64,000 nt of DNA from SHAN690 sp038131955. GTDB taxonomy: Bacteria; Bacteroidota; Bacteroidia; Flavobacteriales_G; Salibacteraceae. The position numbers and the translations under genes are program-made. The notes beneath the pieces are model-generated. The model did not search any database. It saw only the letters and a program-made list of their open reading frames with translations, and had not been told where the DNA came from. This document shows positions 6,788 to 16,374 of this stretch, piece after piece (positions within the stretch are counted from its first letter, which is position 1; each line of letters begins with the position of its first letter). The stretch is from the NCBI GenBank assembly GCA_038131955.1, contig JAYPQK010000011.1:62001-126000 (forward strand), in the 5' to 3' direction.

Positions 6788-9682
6788 ATGCTTATGGAAA
6801 GACGACTAATTCTAACCGTGATCTGGGTAGCCATTGCCACTGTGTTCTCAACAGAGGCTCTAGCTCAGAATAACCTCCTACCTCAACCTAGCTTCGAAAA
6901 CTTCATCACTTGCCCTAACGGCTTGAGTGATATCTCCGAAGCGTATTGGGATAAGGCTCCGAACCACTCGGGTTCGAGCGATTACTTTCATTCCTGTGCG
7001 ACAGTTGGGTCGTGTGACGTACCAAACAATACATTCGGTACCGCCTTTGCCAATACTGGACAAGCCTATGCAGGAGGATATTGCGGATTATCTACGGGAA
7101 GTACCTACAGAGAATATATCTGCGATACGCTCTCACAGACACTACAGGCCGGCCAGCAATACGTCGTATCATTCCACTATCGACTAGCAAGTAATGCGCG
7201 CTTTTCGAGTAATGACATGGGGTTCTACCTGAGTTCTACTCTTCCTTCCGGTACAGGAACCGGGGCCCTAGGAGTTACTCCTACTTCTTGGAACCCAACC
7301 GGAGGTCAGCTTCAGAACAACACTTCTTGGGCTTTATACATTGACACGATCACCGCAACGGGTGGTGAACAGTACATCACTATTGGAGCATTCAATACCA
7401 ATCCAGCGACTGTCCTTTACAACTCGAGCGCTTCCATCGGTGGTGCCTACTATTACTGGGATGATGTGCACGTTTACAAGTTAGAAGGCGTCGGTGGTGA
7501 CACGAATATCTGTCTTGGCGATTCCGGTCAGATGTATGTAATCGACCTTGATTCCGTTAGCTGGAGAGATTCAGCTAACCCCACGGTGGTCTTCTCAACG
7601 CAAGATACTGTGACGGTTGCTCCAACGCAGACTACCACATACATGGCGGTAGTTCCCGGAGACACCTACTACTTCACCATGAATGTGATCGCTCCGATCT
7701 TCGGATTCTTGGGCAATGACACCATCATTTGTGAGGGAGAAACGGTAACGAAAGTGGTTGATCTTGGAAACGGGTATAGCTACGAATGGTCCACTGGAGA
7801 TACTGATTCTGCTCTGGTCACTCAAGATTCCGGACAATTCTGGTTGGAAGTAGACCTGCACGGCTGTCTTTCTTACGACACCTTCCACATCGGCTACTTT
7901 TTCTTCCCTGAGTACGATCTCGGACCGGATGTCACGATCTGTTGGTACGACAGTACTGTCCTGGATCCAAACGTAACGGGAGGACCACTGAACAGCTACA
8001 CTTGGAATACCGGTCAAAACACTCCTACCATCACGGTTTCAACCCCTGGGACATATTGGGTCATGATGACCAATGACGATTGCAGCATGTATGACACTAT
8101 CGAGGTAGATTATCATCCTACCATAGTGGTTGACCTAGGTCCTGACCAAGAGTTCTGTTACAGTCCATCTGAGCCATTGGTGCCTAATGCTCAAAATGCT
8201 TCCTCGTTTACTTGGTCAACTGGAGCGACCACTCCAACGACCAACGCTACAACTACGGGAACGTACTATGTCACCGCTACCGGTAATGGATGTAATGCAT
8301 TCGATTCTGTGCACTACACTTTCTATTACGACCCATATTTCGACCTTCCTGAAACCCTGATGTACTGCGACTACGATACATTGGAGATCGGGACAGGACT
8401 CGACACTACCGGATTATCCTTTATCTGGAATGTGGGTGCGACCACTCCAACGATCGAAGTAGAAGGCGGAAGCCAAGGAAATTATTGGGTACAAGTAAGC
8501 GGCGAACACTGTAGCATGCGTGATACCGTGTATGTGGGAATGCACCCACCGATCGACCTTGAATTGGGAGATGACATTCCAGCCTGTGAAGGAGATAGCG
8601 TAGCGGTGATCCCGAATACGAATCCACTGTTTGACTACACCTGGAGCAATGGCTCTACTGTGAATCAACTATCGGTGACCGAGTCCGGTGTTTTTACCGT
8701 GACCGTTTCGAATGGTCCATGTGCGGAAACCGACGTGATTCGCGTATTCTTCTACGAGTATCCTGAAGTGGATCTTGGAGACGATATTACGCTCTGTGCA
8801 CCGGGAGAACTCGAATTTGATGTCACATCACAATGGAGTGCTGTGAACTATCACTGGTACGACGGAACGACCACCCCGAAGCATATCATGTTCGTAGAGG
8901 ATGATCAAATGATCTGGGTGCGTGCCACCAACTTCATCTGTACAACGGGCGATTCGCTTTACATCACTATGGCGATGCCGCCTACGATCCAATTGATCGA
9001 CGACACGATCCTTTGTGAAGACAAGACGGCACGTGTCAAGGCAGAGGGAAATCCAATGTGGGACTATGCTTGGTCTAATGGAGATTCTACACAGACCTTG
9101 ACAACTTCAGCGGGCGGCACCTACTCGATCACCGTGGATGATGGTACTTGTATCTCCATCGATTCCGTGAAGGTGTACGACCTGAGCGATCCTAACATCG
9201 ACATCCTTGGACCTGAGTACATCTGTCTTGGAGATATCGAGTTCTTGGATGCTACGACCAAAGGCGCCTTCCAGTATCGCTGGAATGATAGAACCTATGA
9301 TCCGATCTTGAACATCTATGATCCGGGAGAGTACACCGTTGAAGTATCCCATGCCTGTGGTATCGCTCGCGACACCATCTTCGTCAAGGATTGTGAATGT
9401 TTCGTTCGATTCCCGAATGCGTTTCGTCCGACACCTGCAGGTGTGAACAAGACCTTCGGACCCGAAGTCGAATGCGAGATCACGCTGTACAAACTTCGAG
9501 TGTTCAACCGCTGGGGTGAGACCATCTTCTACACCGAAGACGTCAACGAGACGTGGGACGGCCGTATAAACAACCGAAGAGCAGGCGTAGGATCCTATGG
9601 TTGGATCGTAGAGTACAAAGGACTGTATGACGGGGAGCGTATCGAAAGAACGCAGCAAGGAACCGTTTTCCTTCTCGAGTAA
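6788..9682 (+). CDS. T9SS type B surface protein with tandem PKD/Ig-like repeats
   Basis: 964 aa. A signal peptide (to EALAQNN) precedes an N-terminal jelly-roll-like domain (NLLPQPSFENFITCP ... QQYVVSFHYRLASN) and then about seven tandem repeats of 80-90 aa with the recurring pattern LGPD/LGDD..C...W.TG..T..I.....G.Y.V.V....C....D. The last ~85 residues, from FVRFPNAFRPTPAG through LRVFNRWGETIF and NETWDG to GTVFLLE, are a gliding motility-associated C-terminal (CHU_C, T9SS type B) sorting domain. It is thus exported by the type IX system and attached to or released from the surface, probably as an adhesin. The start could also be the Met two codons downstream. Confidence 0.88.
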   Translation: MLMERRLILTVIWVAIATVFSTEALAQNNLLPQPSFENFITCPNGLSDISEAYWDKAPNHSGSSDYFHSCATVGSCDVPNNTFGTAFANTGQAYAGGYCGLSTGSTYREYICDTLSQTLQAGQQYVVSFHYRLASNARFSSNDMGFYLSSTLPSGTGTGALGVTPTSWNPTGGQLQNNTSWALYIDTITATGGEQYITIGAFNTNPATVLYNSSASIGGAYYYWDDVHVYKLEGVGGDTNICLGDSGQMYVIDLDSVSWRDSANPTVVFSTQDTVTVAPTQTTTYMAVVPGDTYYFTMNVIAPIFGFLGNDTIICEGETVTKVVDLGNGYSYEWSTGDTDSALVTQDSGQFWLEVDLHGCLSYDTFHIGYFFFPEYDLGPDVTICWYDSTVLDPNVTGGPLNSYTWNTGQNTPTITVSTPGTYWVMMTNDDCSMYDTIEVDYHPTIVVDLGPDQEFCYSPSEPLVPNAQNASSFTWSTGATTPTTNATTTGTYYVTATGNGCNAFDSVHYTFYYDPYFDLPETLMYCDYDTLEIGTGLDTTGLSFIWNVGATTPTIEVEGGSQGNYWVQVSGEHCSMRDTVYVGMHPPIDLELGDDIPACEGDSVAVIPNTNPLFDYTWSNGSTVNQLSVTESGVFTVTVSNGPCAETDVIRVFFYEYPEVDLGDDITLCAPGELEFDVTSQWSAVNYHWYDGTTTPKHIMFVEDDQMIWVRATNFICTTGDSLYITMAMPPTIQLIDDTILCEDKTARVKAEGNPMWDYAWSNGDSTQTLTTSAGGTYSITVDDGTCISIDSVKVYDLSDPNIDILGPEYICLGDIEFLDATTKGAFQYRWNDRTYDPILNIYDPGEYTVEVSHACGIARDTIFVKDCECFVRFPNAFRPTPAGVNKTFGPEVECEITLYKLRVFNRWGETIFYTEDVNETWDGRINNRRAGVGSYGWIVEYKGLYDGERIERTQQGTVFLLE

Positions 9683-9701
9683 TGCTTCGCATATTCGTGG
9701 T

Positions 9702-10040
9702 ATGAAGATCTATCACAATCCACGTTGTCGTAAAAGTCGAGAGACTCTCGCTATCATAGAAGAGGCCGGAGTTAAACCTAAGATCGTTGAATACCTGAAA
9801 GACGTTCCAAGCAAGGAAGAACTCAAAGCCGTGCTTTCCAAATTGGGAATGAAGGCAAAGGATCTACTCAGAAAAGGAGAAGCTGACTACAAAGAGAATT
9901 TCAAAGGCAAAGAGCTGAGCGAAGAAGAGTGGATCGAGGCAATGATCACTTATCCCAAACTGATCGAGCGCCCTATTGTCATTAAAGGCAATAAAGCCGT
10001 CCTCGGGCGGCCTCCCGAGAATGTCAAGGCCCTGTTGTAA
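9702..10040 (+). CDS. ArsC/Spx-type thioredoxin-fold protein
   Basis: 112 aa from the ATG at 9702; the longer frame from 9627 would overlap the preceding gene. The N-terminus MKIYHNPRCRKSRETL has the CXXS-type active site of the ArsC/YfgD family, followed by PKIVEYLKDVPSKEEL, and ends with IERPIVIKGNKAVLGRPPENV, the RP..V block typical of glutaredoxin-coupled arsenate reductase-like proteins. Without other ars genes nearby, arsenate reduction cannot be assumed. Stop codons of this gene and the convergent hydrolase overlap by 17 bp. A weak -7-like CATATTCG lies 4 nt before the start. Confidence 0.85.
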   Translation: MKIYHNPRCRKSRETLAIIEEAGVKPKIVEYLKDVPSKEELKAVLSKLGMKAKDLLRKGEADYKENFKGKELSEEEWIEAMITYPKLIERPIVIKGNKAVLGRPPENVKALL

Positions 10041-10896
10041 GGCTCTCTTTCTGACGGTTCAGCCAAACGATGAAATCATCAATGACCACATCGTCCTTCA
10101 AGATGCGACGATGTCCCACGCCCTCATACTTGTGGGTTTCGATGCGAGGATTGACTTCCTTCAGGACATCAAGGTGATAGACCGGCGCGTCTAGGTCATT
10201 CACGCCATGAAAGCCGATGCACGGACAATTGACGGCTTTGAAGGTTTCTTGCATAGTGACACTTTCAAAGGTCCTTCCAAACTCTTTTATCGCTCTCTCT
10301 TTCAAATGATCCGTAGTCGACTCTGAGGCGTTGACTCGATTTCGAAATTCTTGCAAGATATCTTCTCCGACTACCGGGGCTCCGAAGACCGCGAAGGAAG
10401 GAACCTCTGTTCCGTCATGAACAGCTAAGGAAATAGACGCCGCACCTAGCGAATGTCCCACCACGGCAACGGGTTGCTGGAGGGTTTCGAATACCTGATT
10501 GAAGGCCGCCTGAAACTCAAAGATACTCGTTCTTCCACCCGTACTCCTGCCATGTCCGGGCGCATCCACCAAAACACAGCGATATCCTTCTTGAACCAAC
10601 CTTTCCGCGATCCTCCTGAACTGCATGGCTTTACCTGACCAGCCGTGCAAGCAGAGTACCTCGGGTCCTTCACCTTTTGAGTAGACCACCACGTCCTCCT
10701 CTCCTACTTTGATGGTGTACTGATCGAATGTCTTTGCCGCCTCAAGGTCAGCTGGCTTGGCGCGAAACCGAATGGGAGTAAGAAACAACCTGATCGCTAG
10801 AGAATGAGCAAAACCAGGCACCAACTTCTCCAAATAAGGAAATGCCATTCTCAGGAAGCGAAACGGCCACGGATATTCCAATGCTTGTCTTGCCAT
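10024..10896 (-). CDS. Alpha/beta hydrolase
   Basis: Start placed at the ATG at 10896 (MARQALEYPWPFRF), since upstream codons do not resemble a coding N-terminus. 290 aa. The fold markers are in order: LCLHGWSGKAMQF (oxyanion loop), VLVDAPGHGRS, the nucleophile elbow VGHSLGAAS, HGVNDLDAPVYHL with the acid, and GVGHRRIL with the catalytic His. An N-terminal hydrophobic patch (PFRFLRMAFPYLEKLVPGF) may associate with membrane. Substrate unknown. It is divergent from the EamA gene (61 bp between starts) and convergent with the ArsC-like gene. Confidence 0.85.
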   Translation of the reverse strand: MARQALEYPWPFRFLRMAFPYLEKLVPGFAHSLAIRLFLTPIRFRAKPADLEAAKTFDQYTIKVGEEDVVVYSKGEGPEVLCLHGWSGKAMQFRRIAERLVQEGYRCVLVDAPGHGRSTGGRTSIFEFQAAFNQVFETLQQPVAVVGHSLGAASISLAVHDGTEVPSFAVFGAPVVGEDILQEFRNRVNASESTTDHLKERAIKEFGRTFESVTMQETFKAVNCPCIGFHGVNDLDAPVYHLDVLKEVNPRIETHKYEGVGHRRILKDDVVIDDFIVWLNRQKESLTTGP

Positions 10897-10957
10897 AATG
10901 CAGTGCAAGGATACGCTGACCTTAGGACAATCCCAATTGAAACGATAGCTTCGCAGC

Positions 10958-11827
10958 TTGCAGTACAAAGGCATCGTATACATCCTCTTTTCGAGCCTCG
11001 CCTATGCGGTGGTGAACTTTTGCGTAAAGTTCCTGCAAGACATCCCCACCCATGAGATCGTTTTCTTCCGTTCGGTCATCTCCCTGATGATCAGTATCGT
11101 GATGATCCGTCAATTGAATCTGCCCTTTTTTGGACACAATAAAAAGTGGCTCATCATCCGAGGTATTGCGGGCATGTCTGCACTATTCCTCTTTTTCACC
11201 ACTATCAAGCATATGCCGCTGGCAAGCGCTACGACCATACAGTACATCTCTCCAATATTCACTGTTTTACTGGCGACTCAGATGATGAATGAGAAGGTGA
11301 AGCCGGTTCAGTGGATCCTCTTTGCGATCGCTTTCGTAGGAGTTTTAATGATCAAGGGGTTTGATGATCGGATTTCCTATACCTATCTCGGTGTTGGCAT
11401 CGTCTCCGCTCTTATCTCCGGATTGGCTTACAATGCCATCATGAAGTGTAGAATGACCGATCACCCGGTGACGGTAGTTCTCTATTTTCCACTCATTGCC
11501 ACGCCCTTGATGGGCATAGCCTGTCTGACGGTGAAATGGGTCACTCCTCAGGGTATCGAGTGGCTTTTACTGTTGATCATGGGAGTATTCACACAGATCG
11601 CCCAGCTCTACATGACGAAGGCACTTCACGCCGACCACAGCAGTCGCATTATGCCGTTCAAGTACTTTGGGGTCGTCTATGCGCTCGGCATAGGCTTCCT
11701 CTTCTTCAATGAAAGCCTTCCTTGGCTGAGTATAGCCGGTATCATTCTCGTATTGCTCGGAGTGATCTTGAACACCTTCGTCAAGAACCTAAATAAGAGG
11801 CTTCCTCCTACTCAAGGAGTCGTTTGA
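10958..11827 (+). CDS. EamA/DMT family transporter
   Basis: 289 aa with ten predicted transmembrane helices arranged as two EamA halves (first TM from GIVYILFSSLAYAVVNF; second half from YLGVGIVSALISGLAY). The conserved EIVFFRS after TM1-2, ATTIQYISPIFTVLLA and KYFGVVYALGIGFLFFNE segments are typical of drug/metabolite exporters. The first in-frame start giving a complete TM1 is the TTG at 10958; a non-ATG start is therefore likely. The stop codon TGA abuts the TGA of the convergent T9SS gene on the palindrome TGATCA. The substrate cannot be inferred. Confidence 0.88.
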   Translation: MQYKGIVYILFSSLAYAVVNFCVKFLQDIPTHEIVFFRSVISLMISIVMIRQLNLPFFGHNKKWLIIRGIAGMSALFLFFTTIKHMPLASATTIQYISPIFTVLLATQMMNEKVKPVQWILFAIAFVGVLMIKGFDDRISYTYLGVGIVSALISGLAYNAIMKCRMTDHPVTVVLYFPLIATPLMGIACLTVKWVTPQGIEWLLLLIMGVFTQIAQLYMTKALHADHSSRIMPFKYFGVVYALGIGFLFFNESLPWLSIAGIILVLLGVILNTFVKNLNKRLPPTQGVV

Positions 11828-14803
11828 TCAGCGCAGAGGAACGCGCTTCCCTCCGTTACTGATCGTAACTCGATCGGATATCGTCCGCAGCTCACCGTAG
11901 TGATCCCGATAGCGGATCGTGATGGGATACACCCCTTGCGGTGCCCATTTTCCATCTGAGAGTTTTCCATCCCAACTATCATCAGGGTGATCCGCTTCAA
12001 ACAAAATGTGCCCCCATCGGTCGTAGATCTTCAATTCGAAATCTTCCGCTGAAATGGCCTCGCCAACGATGCGGAAGAAATCATTTTTGCTATCACCATT
12101 GGGGGTAAAGGCCGATGGATAATAGAGTACGGTTTCGTATTGATAGACGAGCTCCTTATAAGCGGTATCTGAACATCCGTCGCTAGAGACGACTACCTGT
12201 GAGATAGACATCGGCAACATCCATTCCTGGAATTGATATTCGAGAATATCTTGGTTGTAAAGCGTATCGTCACCGATGAACCATGTCACCTTCTTTGCAC
12301 CGATCGAGCGGTCGTAGATGTTCAAAATATCATCGGTGTTCCTCGGCTGAACGGGGTCTGTCTCGATGGCAGCTATAGGTTGAGCAAGAATGCGCACAGC
12401 GCAAGACTCCTTGCTTCTGGCGTAGCAACCAAACTCGGTTACCGAAGCGATCTCAATGTCATAGCAACCCGGCTCATCGTACTTGTGAATGATCGAGTCT
12501 ACCTCCGGATCGTCGATGATATTGCTATCTCCGAGATACCAGGTATAGTCGTTAGTAGGCTCATAATCGGCGATATGAATGACGACCTCCGTTTCTGCGC
12601 AGGCCTCTTTAGGCGCCACTTCGATCACCGCGGGATCCGGCTTACCGACGTAGATCGTCGCAGAAGCTTCTCCGGGTTTTGACAAGCAAAGGTCGCTGAT
12701 CTCCACCGTGAAGGTTCGAGTTTCGTTGGGTCTGACAAACAGAATATTCTGCGTTTCACCATTGTGAAGCCAACGGTATTGGTACTCATCAGGACCACGC
12801 CATCCGCCCCTTCCCGAAGCGATCAAATGCGTCACTTCTCCTGCACATAAGGAATCATCCTCTACTCTTATGGTCACATCGATCGGAGAATATCCACCCA
12901 CTTGCACCCAAATGCTATCCACATAGGAAGGAGTTCCACATTGATCACTCACCGTCACGTTGAACCAAGTGGGTTCATCAGGACTGATCGTGGCGTACTC
13001 GCCGAACGTGCCGCTACTCCACGAATAGGTATAGATCGAATCTCCTCCGAAACCCGTAACATGAAGATCGATTGTATCGTAAGGACAAATGGTATCGATC
13101 TCATCGATGACCGAGCTAAGCGGCGGCCGCACTCGCACCGTGACTTGGGATGAATCGCCCGGGCAGCCATTGGCATCGGTTGACTGAACGAAATAGGTGG
13201 TCGTGGTATCGGGGGAAACGTTGACGAATTCGTTGGTCGAGATCACCACACCGTTCGATTCATGGATTCTCCAAACGTAGCTGAACGGCGCTGTACCTCC
13301 GGTAGATGCCCCAATGATCGGTGTTGTGTTGGAAATACAGATCAAGGTATCACCGTAGGCTGTAGTCTGAATGGAATCAGGAATGTCGATCACCACAAAG
13401 GATTCGCTCTTACATCCATGGTCGTCGGTCACCGTTACCCAGTTGGTATCGGCACAAAGCTGTGAGGCGGTCGAGTTCACTTCTCCACTGGTCCACATGT
13501 AATAATAAGGGAATGTTCCTCCACTCGCAGTGGCGGTTGCACTTGCGTCACAGGTAAGGCCATCCGCACAAGAAGTGGTGGTTTCATTGACGATCGCCGA
13601 TGTCAACTGCGCAGGCTCGTTGATCGTAAAACTTTCGATCAACGTACACAGATAGGTGGAAGAAGCCGTATCCACATCTTGAACGGTTACCGTATACGTT
13701 CCGGCACATAGCTCTGTAATGTCCTCCGTAGTATCGCTTGTGCTCCACTCGTACGTATACATTCCCGTTCCATTCACCACAGTGATATCGATCGACCCGT
13801 CACAAGAATCATTGCAAAGCGCATCTTCCACAACGCTAACGATATTGAACGTAGGCTGGATCACGTTGACCGTTACCGTATCGATCAGGGTATCGCAGAG
13901 GTAGGCCTCTTCCACATAGTAAGTCGTCGTGGTAGAAGGCGAAGCATAGGGATCACCAATACTGGTGGAGCTCAGTCCTGTGCTCGGAGTCCAGTCATAT
14001 GAAACGGCTGTTTCCCCTGCATCCAACTGAACAGAATCCCCATTACAGATCGTAGCATCTTCAAGGTCATTCACCAAGCTGTCGATCACCTGGGTGACAC
14101 AAAAGCGCTGAACGTTATTGGCTCCTCCCGTAGTACCCAAGAATCCCCAGAACACCGTGCTATCTCCGTTGAAGACGCTGTCGATCAGGTCGCCCTGATA
14201 CTGAAGTCGATAGTCGCAATCCAAATAGACATCCAGCTCCTCAGACTGCGGGTCCCACCGGATGTTGAGCGTGTGATAGTTGCCATCCTCCACGTTTGCC
14301 GTAGTCGCAGATGCCTGGATAGGTCCTGCCAAGGCCGTAGCAGCCGTGTGATTTACCGAACCATTCTTGAATATTCCGATATGATCAGCGGCGATATCTC
14401 CAAAATTCCCATTGTACCAAGTGTCCACTTCAACACCTAAGGCATTCGATGTAAAACCGGTACCTTGAAATCCTAGCGCTCCTCCACCTTGTCCGATGTA
14501 GGGATTACCCAAAGAACCACGCAAAACAAATACGATCCCATCAGCTCCTCCATTGTTGGTTCCGAGGTAAACGCGAAACTTATAATCGAAGGATTCATGC
14601 AAGTTGAGTGCCGTCTGGTAATAGACATAGCCCGCTTGGCTGTTTGTCGCTGAAGTCAACTGGTAACACCCTCCGGATAGCGTAGACGCGGATCCTCCTA
14701 CAAGGTATTGGGCCATCACATTGGTTCTCAAGCCTCCAAATACAAGGAAGGTCAAAACCATCAATGTGCGCAATGCGCGGATGTGCCAAGAGGTTGTTCG
14801 CAT
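11828..14803 (-). CDS. L-type lectin domain, SprB-like repeats, T9SS type B sorting domain
   Basis: Start at the ATG at 14803 gives a signal peptide (LRTLMVLTFLVFGGLRTNVMAQ). Residues ~35-260 form a legume-lectin-like jelly roll (GADGIVFVLRGS, GGALGFQGTG, GVEVDTWYNG, DHIGIFKNG, NIRWDPQSEELDVYLDC). SprB/HYR-like repeats follow (DALCNDSCDGSIDITVVNG...YEWS; TCADGLTCDASATATASGG), then PKD-like domains (GRGGWRGPDEYQYRW; WYLGDSN). The C-terminus (LYYPSAFTPNGDSKND ... LKIYDRWGHILFE ... DSWDG) is the CHU_C sorting domain. It is probably a carbohydrate-binding surface adhesin related in architecture to gliding adhesins. A perfect -7 box, TATTTTTG, lies just upstream of the start. Confidence 0.88.
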   Translation of the reverse strand: MRTTSWHIRALRTLMVLTFLVFGGLRTNVMAQYLVGGSASTLSGGCYQLTSATNSQAGYVYYQTALNLHESFDYKFRVYLGTNNGGADGIVFVLRGSLGNPYIGQGGGALGFQGTGFTSNALGVEVDTWYNGNFGDIAADHIGIFKNGSVNHTAATALAGPIQASATTANVEDGNYHTLNIRWDPQSEELDVYLDCDYRLQYQGDLIDSVFNGDSTVFWGFLGTTGGANNVQRFCVTQVIDSLVNDLEDATICNGDSVQLDAGETAVSYDWTPSTGLSSTSIGDPYASPSTTTTYYVEEAYLCDTLIDTVTVNVIQPTFNIVSVVEDALCNDSCDGSIDITVVNGTGMYTYEWSTSDTTEDITELCAGTYTVTVQDVDTASSTYLCTLIESFTINEPAQLTSAIVNETTTSCADGLTCDASATATASGGTFPYYYMWTSGEVNSTASQLCADTNWVTVTDDHGCKSESFVVIDIPDSIQTTAYGDTLICISNTTPIIGASTGGTAPFSYVWRIHESNGVVISTNEFVNVSPDTTTTYFVQSTDANGCPGDSSQVTVRVRPPLSSVIDEIDTICPYDTIDLHVTGFGGDSIYTYSWSSGTFGEYATISPDEPTWFNVTVSDQCGTPSYVDSIWVQVGGYSPIDVTIRVEDDSLCAGEVTHLIASGRGGWRGPDEYQYRWLHNGETQNILFVRPNETRTFTVEISDLCLSKPGEASATIYVGKPDPAVIEVAPKEACAETEVVIHIADYEPTNDYTWYLGDSNIIDDPEVDSIIHKYDEPGCYDIEIASVTEFGCYARSKESCAVRILAQPIAAIETDPVQPRNTDDILNIYDRSIGAKKVTWFIGDDTLYNQDILEYQFQEWMLPMSISQVVVSSDGCSDTAYKELVYQYETVLYYPSAFTPNGDSKNDFFRIVGEAISAEDFELKIYDRWGHILFEADHPDDSWDGKLSDGKWAPQGVYPITIRYRDHYGELRTISDRVTISNGGKRVPLR

Positions 14804-14817
14804 AGGTCTAGAAGCAT

Positions 14818-14825
14818 CAAAAATA
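14818..14825 (-). promoter_or_regulatory. Candidate -7 box for lectin/T9SS gene
   Basis: On the minus strand this reads TATTTTTG, a full match to the Bacteroidota -7 consensus TAnnTTTG, 14 nt before the start codon at 14803. No convincing TTG is seen at the usual distance upstream. Confidence 0.4.
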
Positions 14826-14881
14826 CTCAAAGCAAAGCTTTGAACGAGTGTCACACATGGCCTCAGTTCCTAGACGTAAAG

Positions 14882-14889
14882 TAGCTTTG
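14882..14889 (+). promoter_or_regulatory. Candidate -7 box for S4-domain gene (leaderless class)
   Basis: TAGCTTTG matches TAnnTTTG perfectly and ends exactly 4 nt before the ATG at 14894. The transcript would begin at or next to the start codon. No clear -33 TTG is visible. Confidence 0.45.
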
Positions 14890-14893
14890 TGGG

Positions 14894-15262
14894 ATGCGTA
14901 TCGACAAATACCTATGGTGCGTTCGATTATTTAAGACACGTTCACTCGCCGGTCAGGCATGCACAGGTGAAAAAGTGATGGTCAATGATGAACTCATCAA
15001 GCCGAGCAAAGAGATCCGTCCTGGTGACAAGTTCAGTCTCAAAGAACCTCCCATCTGGCGGACATTCAAGGTGCTCGACATTCCCAAAAGCAGAGTGGGT
15101 GCCAAATTGGTGCCTGATCTGATGGTCGAAACTACGTCAGAAGAAGACTTGGCGGAGTGGGAATTAGTGAAGCGCATGAATGCGGAAAGTCGATCCTTTG
15201 GTATTGTGGGCCGACCCACAAAACGCCATCGACGAGACCTCGACAAGTTCAAGGGAGGTTAA
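14894..15262 (+). CDS. S4 RNA-binding domain protein (Hsp15/HslR-like)
   Basis: 122 aa. The N-terminal half is an S4 RNA-binding domain: MRIDKYLWCVRLFKTRSLAG, a VMVND turn, KPSKEIRPGDKFSL. The C-terminal half is basic and ends RPTKRHRRDLDKF, as in HslR/Hsp15 relatives that bind free 50S subunits carrying nascent chains. The family assignment is clear; an Hsp15-like ribosome-rescue role is inferred by homology. The ATG is preceded by a perfect -7 box with only 4 nt between, so the mRNA may be leaderless. The glycosyltransferase gene starts 23 bp downstream. Confidence 0.9.
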   Translation: MRIDKYLWCVRLFKTRSLAGQACTGEKVMVNDELIKPSKEIRPGDKFSLKEPPIWRTFKVLDIPKSRVGAKLVPDLMVETTSEEDLAEWELVKRMNAESRSFGIVGRPTKRHRRDLDKFKGG

Positions 15263-15285
15263 ATTACCTTCGCGCCGATACGTAT

Positions 15286-16374
15286 ATGAAGCATATCCTC
15301 TTTACCGTCACGAATGACTTGGTCTATGACCAGCGAATACAGCGCATCTGCTCTGCCCTCTCTGAAGAAGGATATCGATGTACCTTGATCGGTAGGCAAA
15401 AGCGTGACTCCGCACCACTTCAAGAGCATGTTTTCGAACAGCGAAGGATCAATTGCTGGTTTGAAAAAGGGAAGGCATTTTACCTCGAGTACAACTTACG
15501 CCTACTTTTCTTCCTGCTATTCCGCAAAATCGATGCGATCTGTGCCATTGATCTCGACACTGCATTGCCAGTATACCTTGTTTGCCGACTCCGCCGAAAG
15601 CCATTTATTTTCGACTCACATGAGTACTTCAGCGAACTAGAGGAGGTGATCACCCGACCTATGGTTCATAGGATCTGGCAGTGGGTGGAGCAATTCATCA
15701 TGCGTCGATTCGATATGGGCTATACCATCAGCGTTGGATACGCCAAGCTCTTCAAGACACGTTACAATGCGAACCTGGAAGTGGTAAGAAATGTTCCGGT
15801 ACTCAGAAAGGTTGCGCATCGGGAGCCAAGCTCCCCACCCTATCTCATCTACCAAGGAGCCCTGAACATCGGAAGAGGTTTGGAGGAATCCATTCTCGCT
15901 ATGAAGTCGATCGATGGAATGACCTTGAGAATCTATGGGAATGGTCCGATACGAGAAAAACTCGAAGAACTGATCCGAGACCAAGAACTAAAGGGTAAGG
16001 TTACCCTCTGTGGCGCCCTTCCGCCCGATGAATTGAGAAAAGAAACCGCCCGCGCCTTTGCCGGACTCACTCTCTTTTCAGACACTGGCCTCCACCACCA
16101 ACATTCGTTAGCCAATCGATTCTTCGATTATATCCATGCCGGCATTCCACAGATCGCCATCGATCATGCTGAGTACCACGCCTTCAATGATCAATATTCC
16201 ATCGCTAGGCTCATTGCTTCCGCGACACCCGAAGCGATCACCGAGGCGATAAACGAGCTGCGAACGGAATCCATAACCTACGAGCAATTGCGTTCGAACT
16301 GTCAGCTCGCTGCTGAGGAAAATAACTGGCAGAAAGAATCCCAGAAACTACTATCAATCTACGCTCAATTATGA
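15286..16374 (+). CDS. Glycosyltransferase (GT4-like)
   Basis: Start at the ATG at 15286 (MKHILFTVTNDLVYDQRIQR), 362 aa; the open frame extends upstream into the S4 gene. The first half shows the GT-B acceptor domain (DQRIQRICSALSEEGYRCTLIG, IDAICAIDLDTALPVYL, FIFDSHEYFSE). The second half contains YQGALNIGRGLEESILAMK, LRIYGNGPIREKL and FAGLTLFSDTGLHHQHSLANRFFDYIHAGIP, the GT4-type donor site region. In Bacteroidota such enzymes build surface polysaccharide or lipid-linked sugars. The stop overlaps the DUF6702 start by 4 bp, so the two are translationally coupled. Confidence 0.85.
   Translation: MKHILFTVTNDLVYDQRIQRICSALSEEGYRCTLIGRQKRDSAPLQEHVFEQRRINCWFEKGKAFYLEYNLRLLFFLLFRKIDAICAIDLDTALPVYLVCRLRRKPFIFDSHEYFSELEEVITRPMVHRIWQWVEQFIMRRFDMGYTISVGYAKLFKTRYNANLEVVRNVPVLRKVAHREPSSPPYLIYQGALNIGRGLEESILAMKSIDGMTLRIYGNGPIREKLEELIRDQELKGKVTLCGALPPDELRKETARAFAGLTLFSDTGLHHQHSLANRFFDYIHAGIPQIAIDHAEYHAFNDQYSIARLIASATPEAITEAINELRTESITYEQLRSNCQLAAEENNWQKESQKLLSIYAQL

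Noticed and set aside
9107..9658. 183-codon minus-strand frame
   Set aside because: Shadow of the repeat-rich T9SS protein; its composition follows the sense codons.
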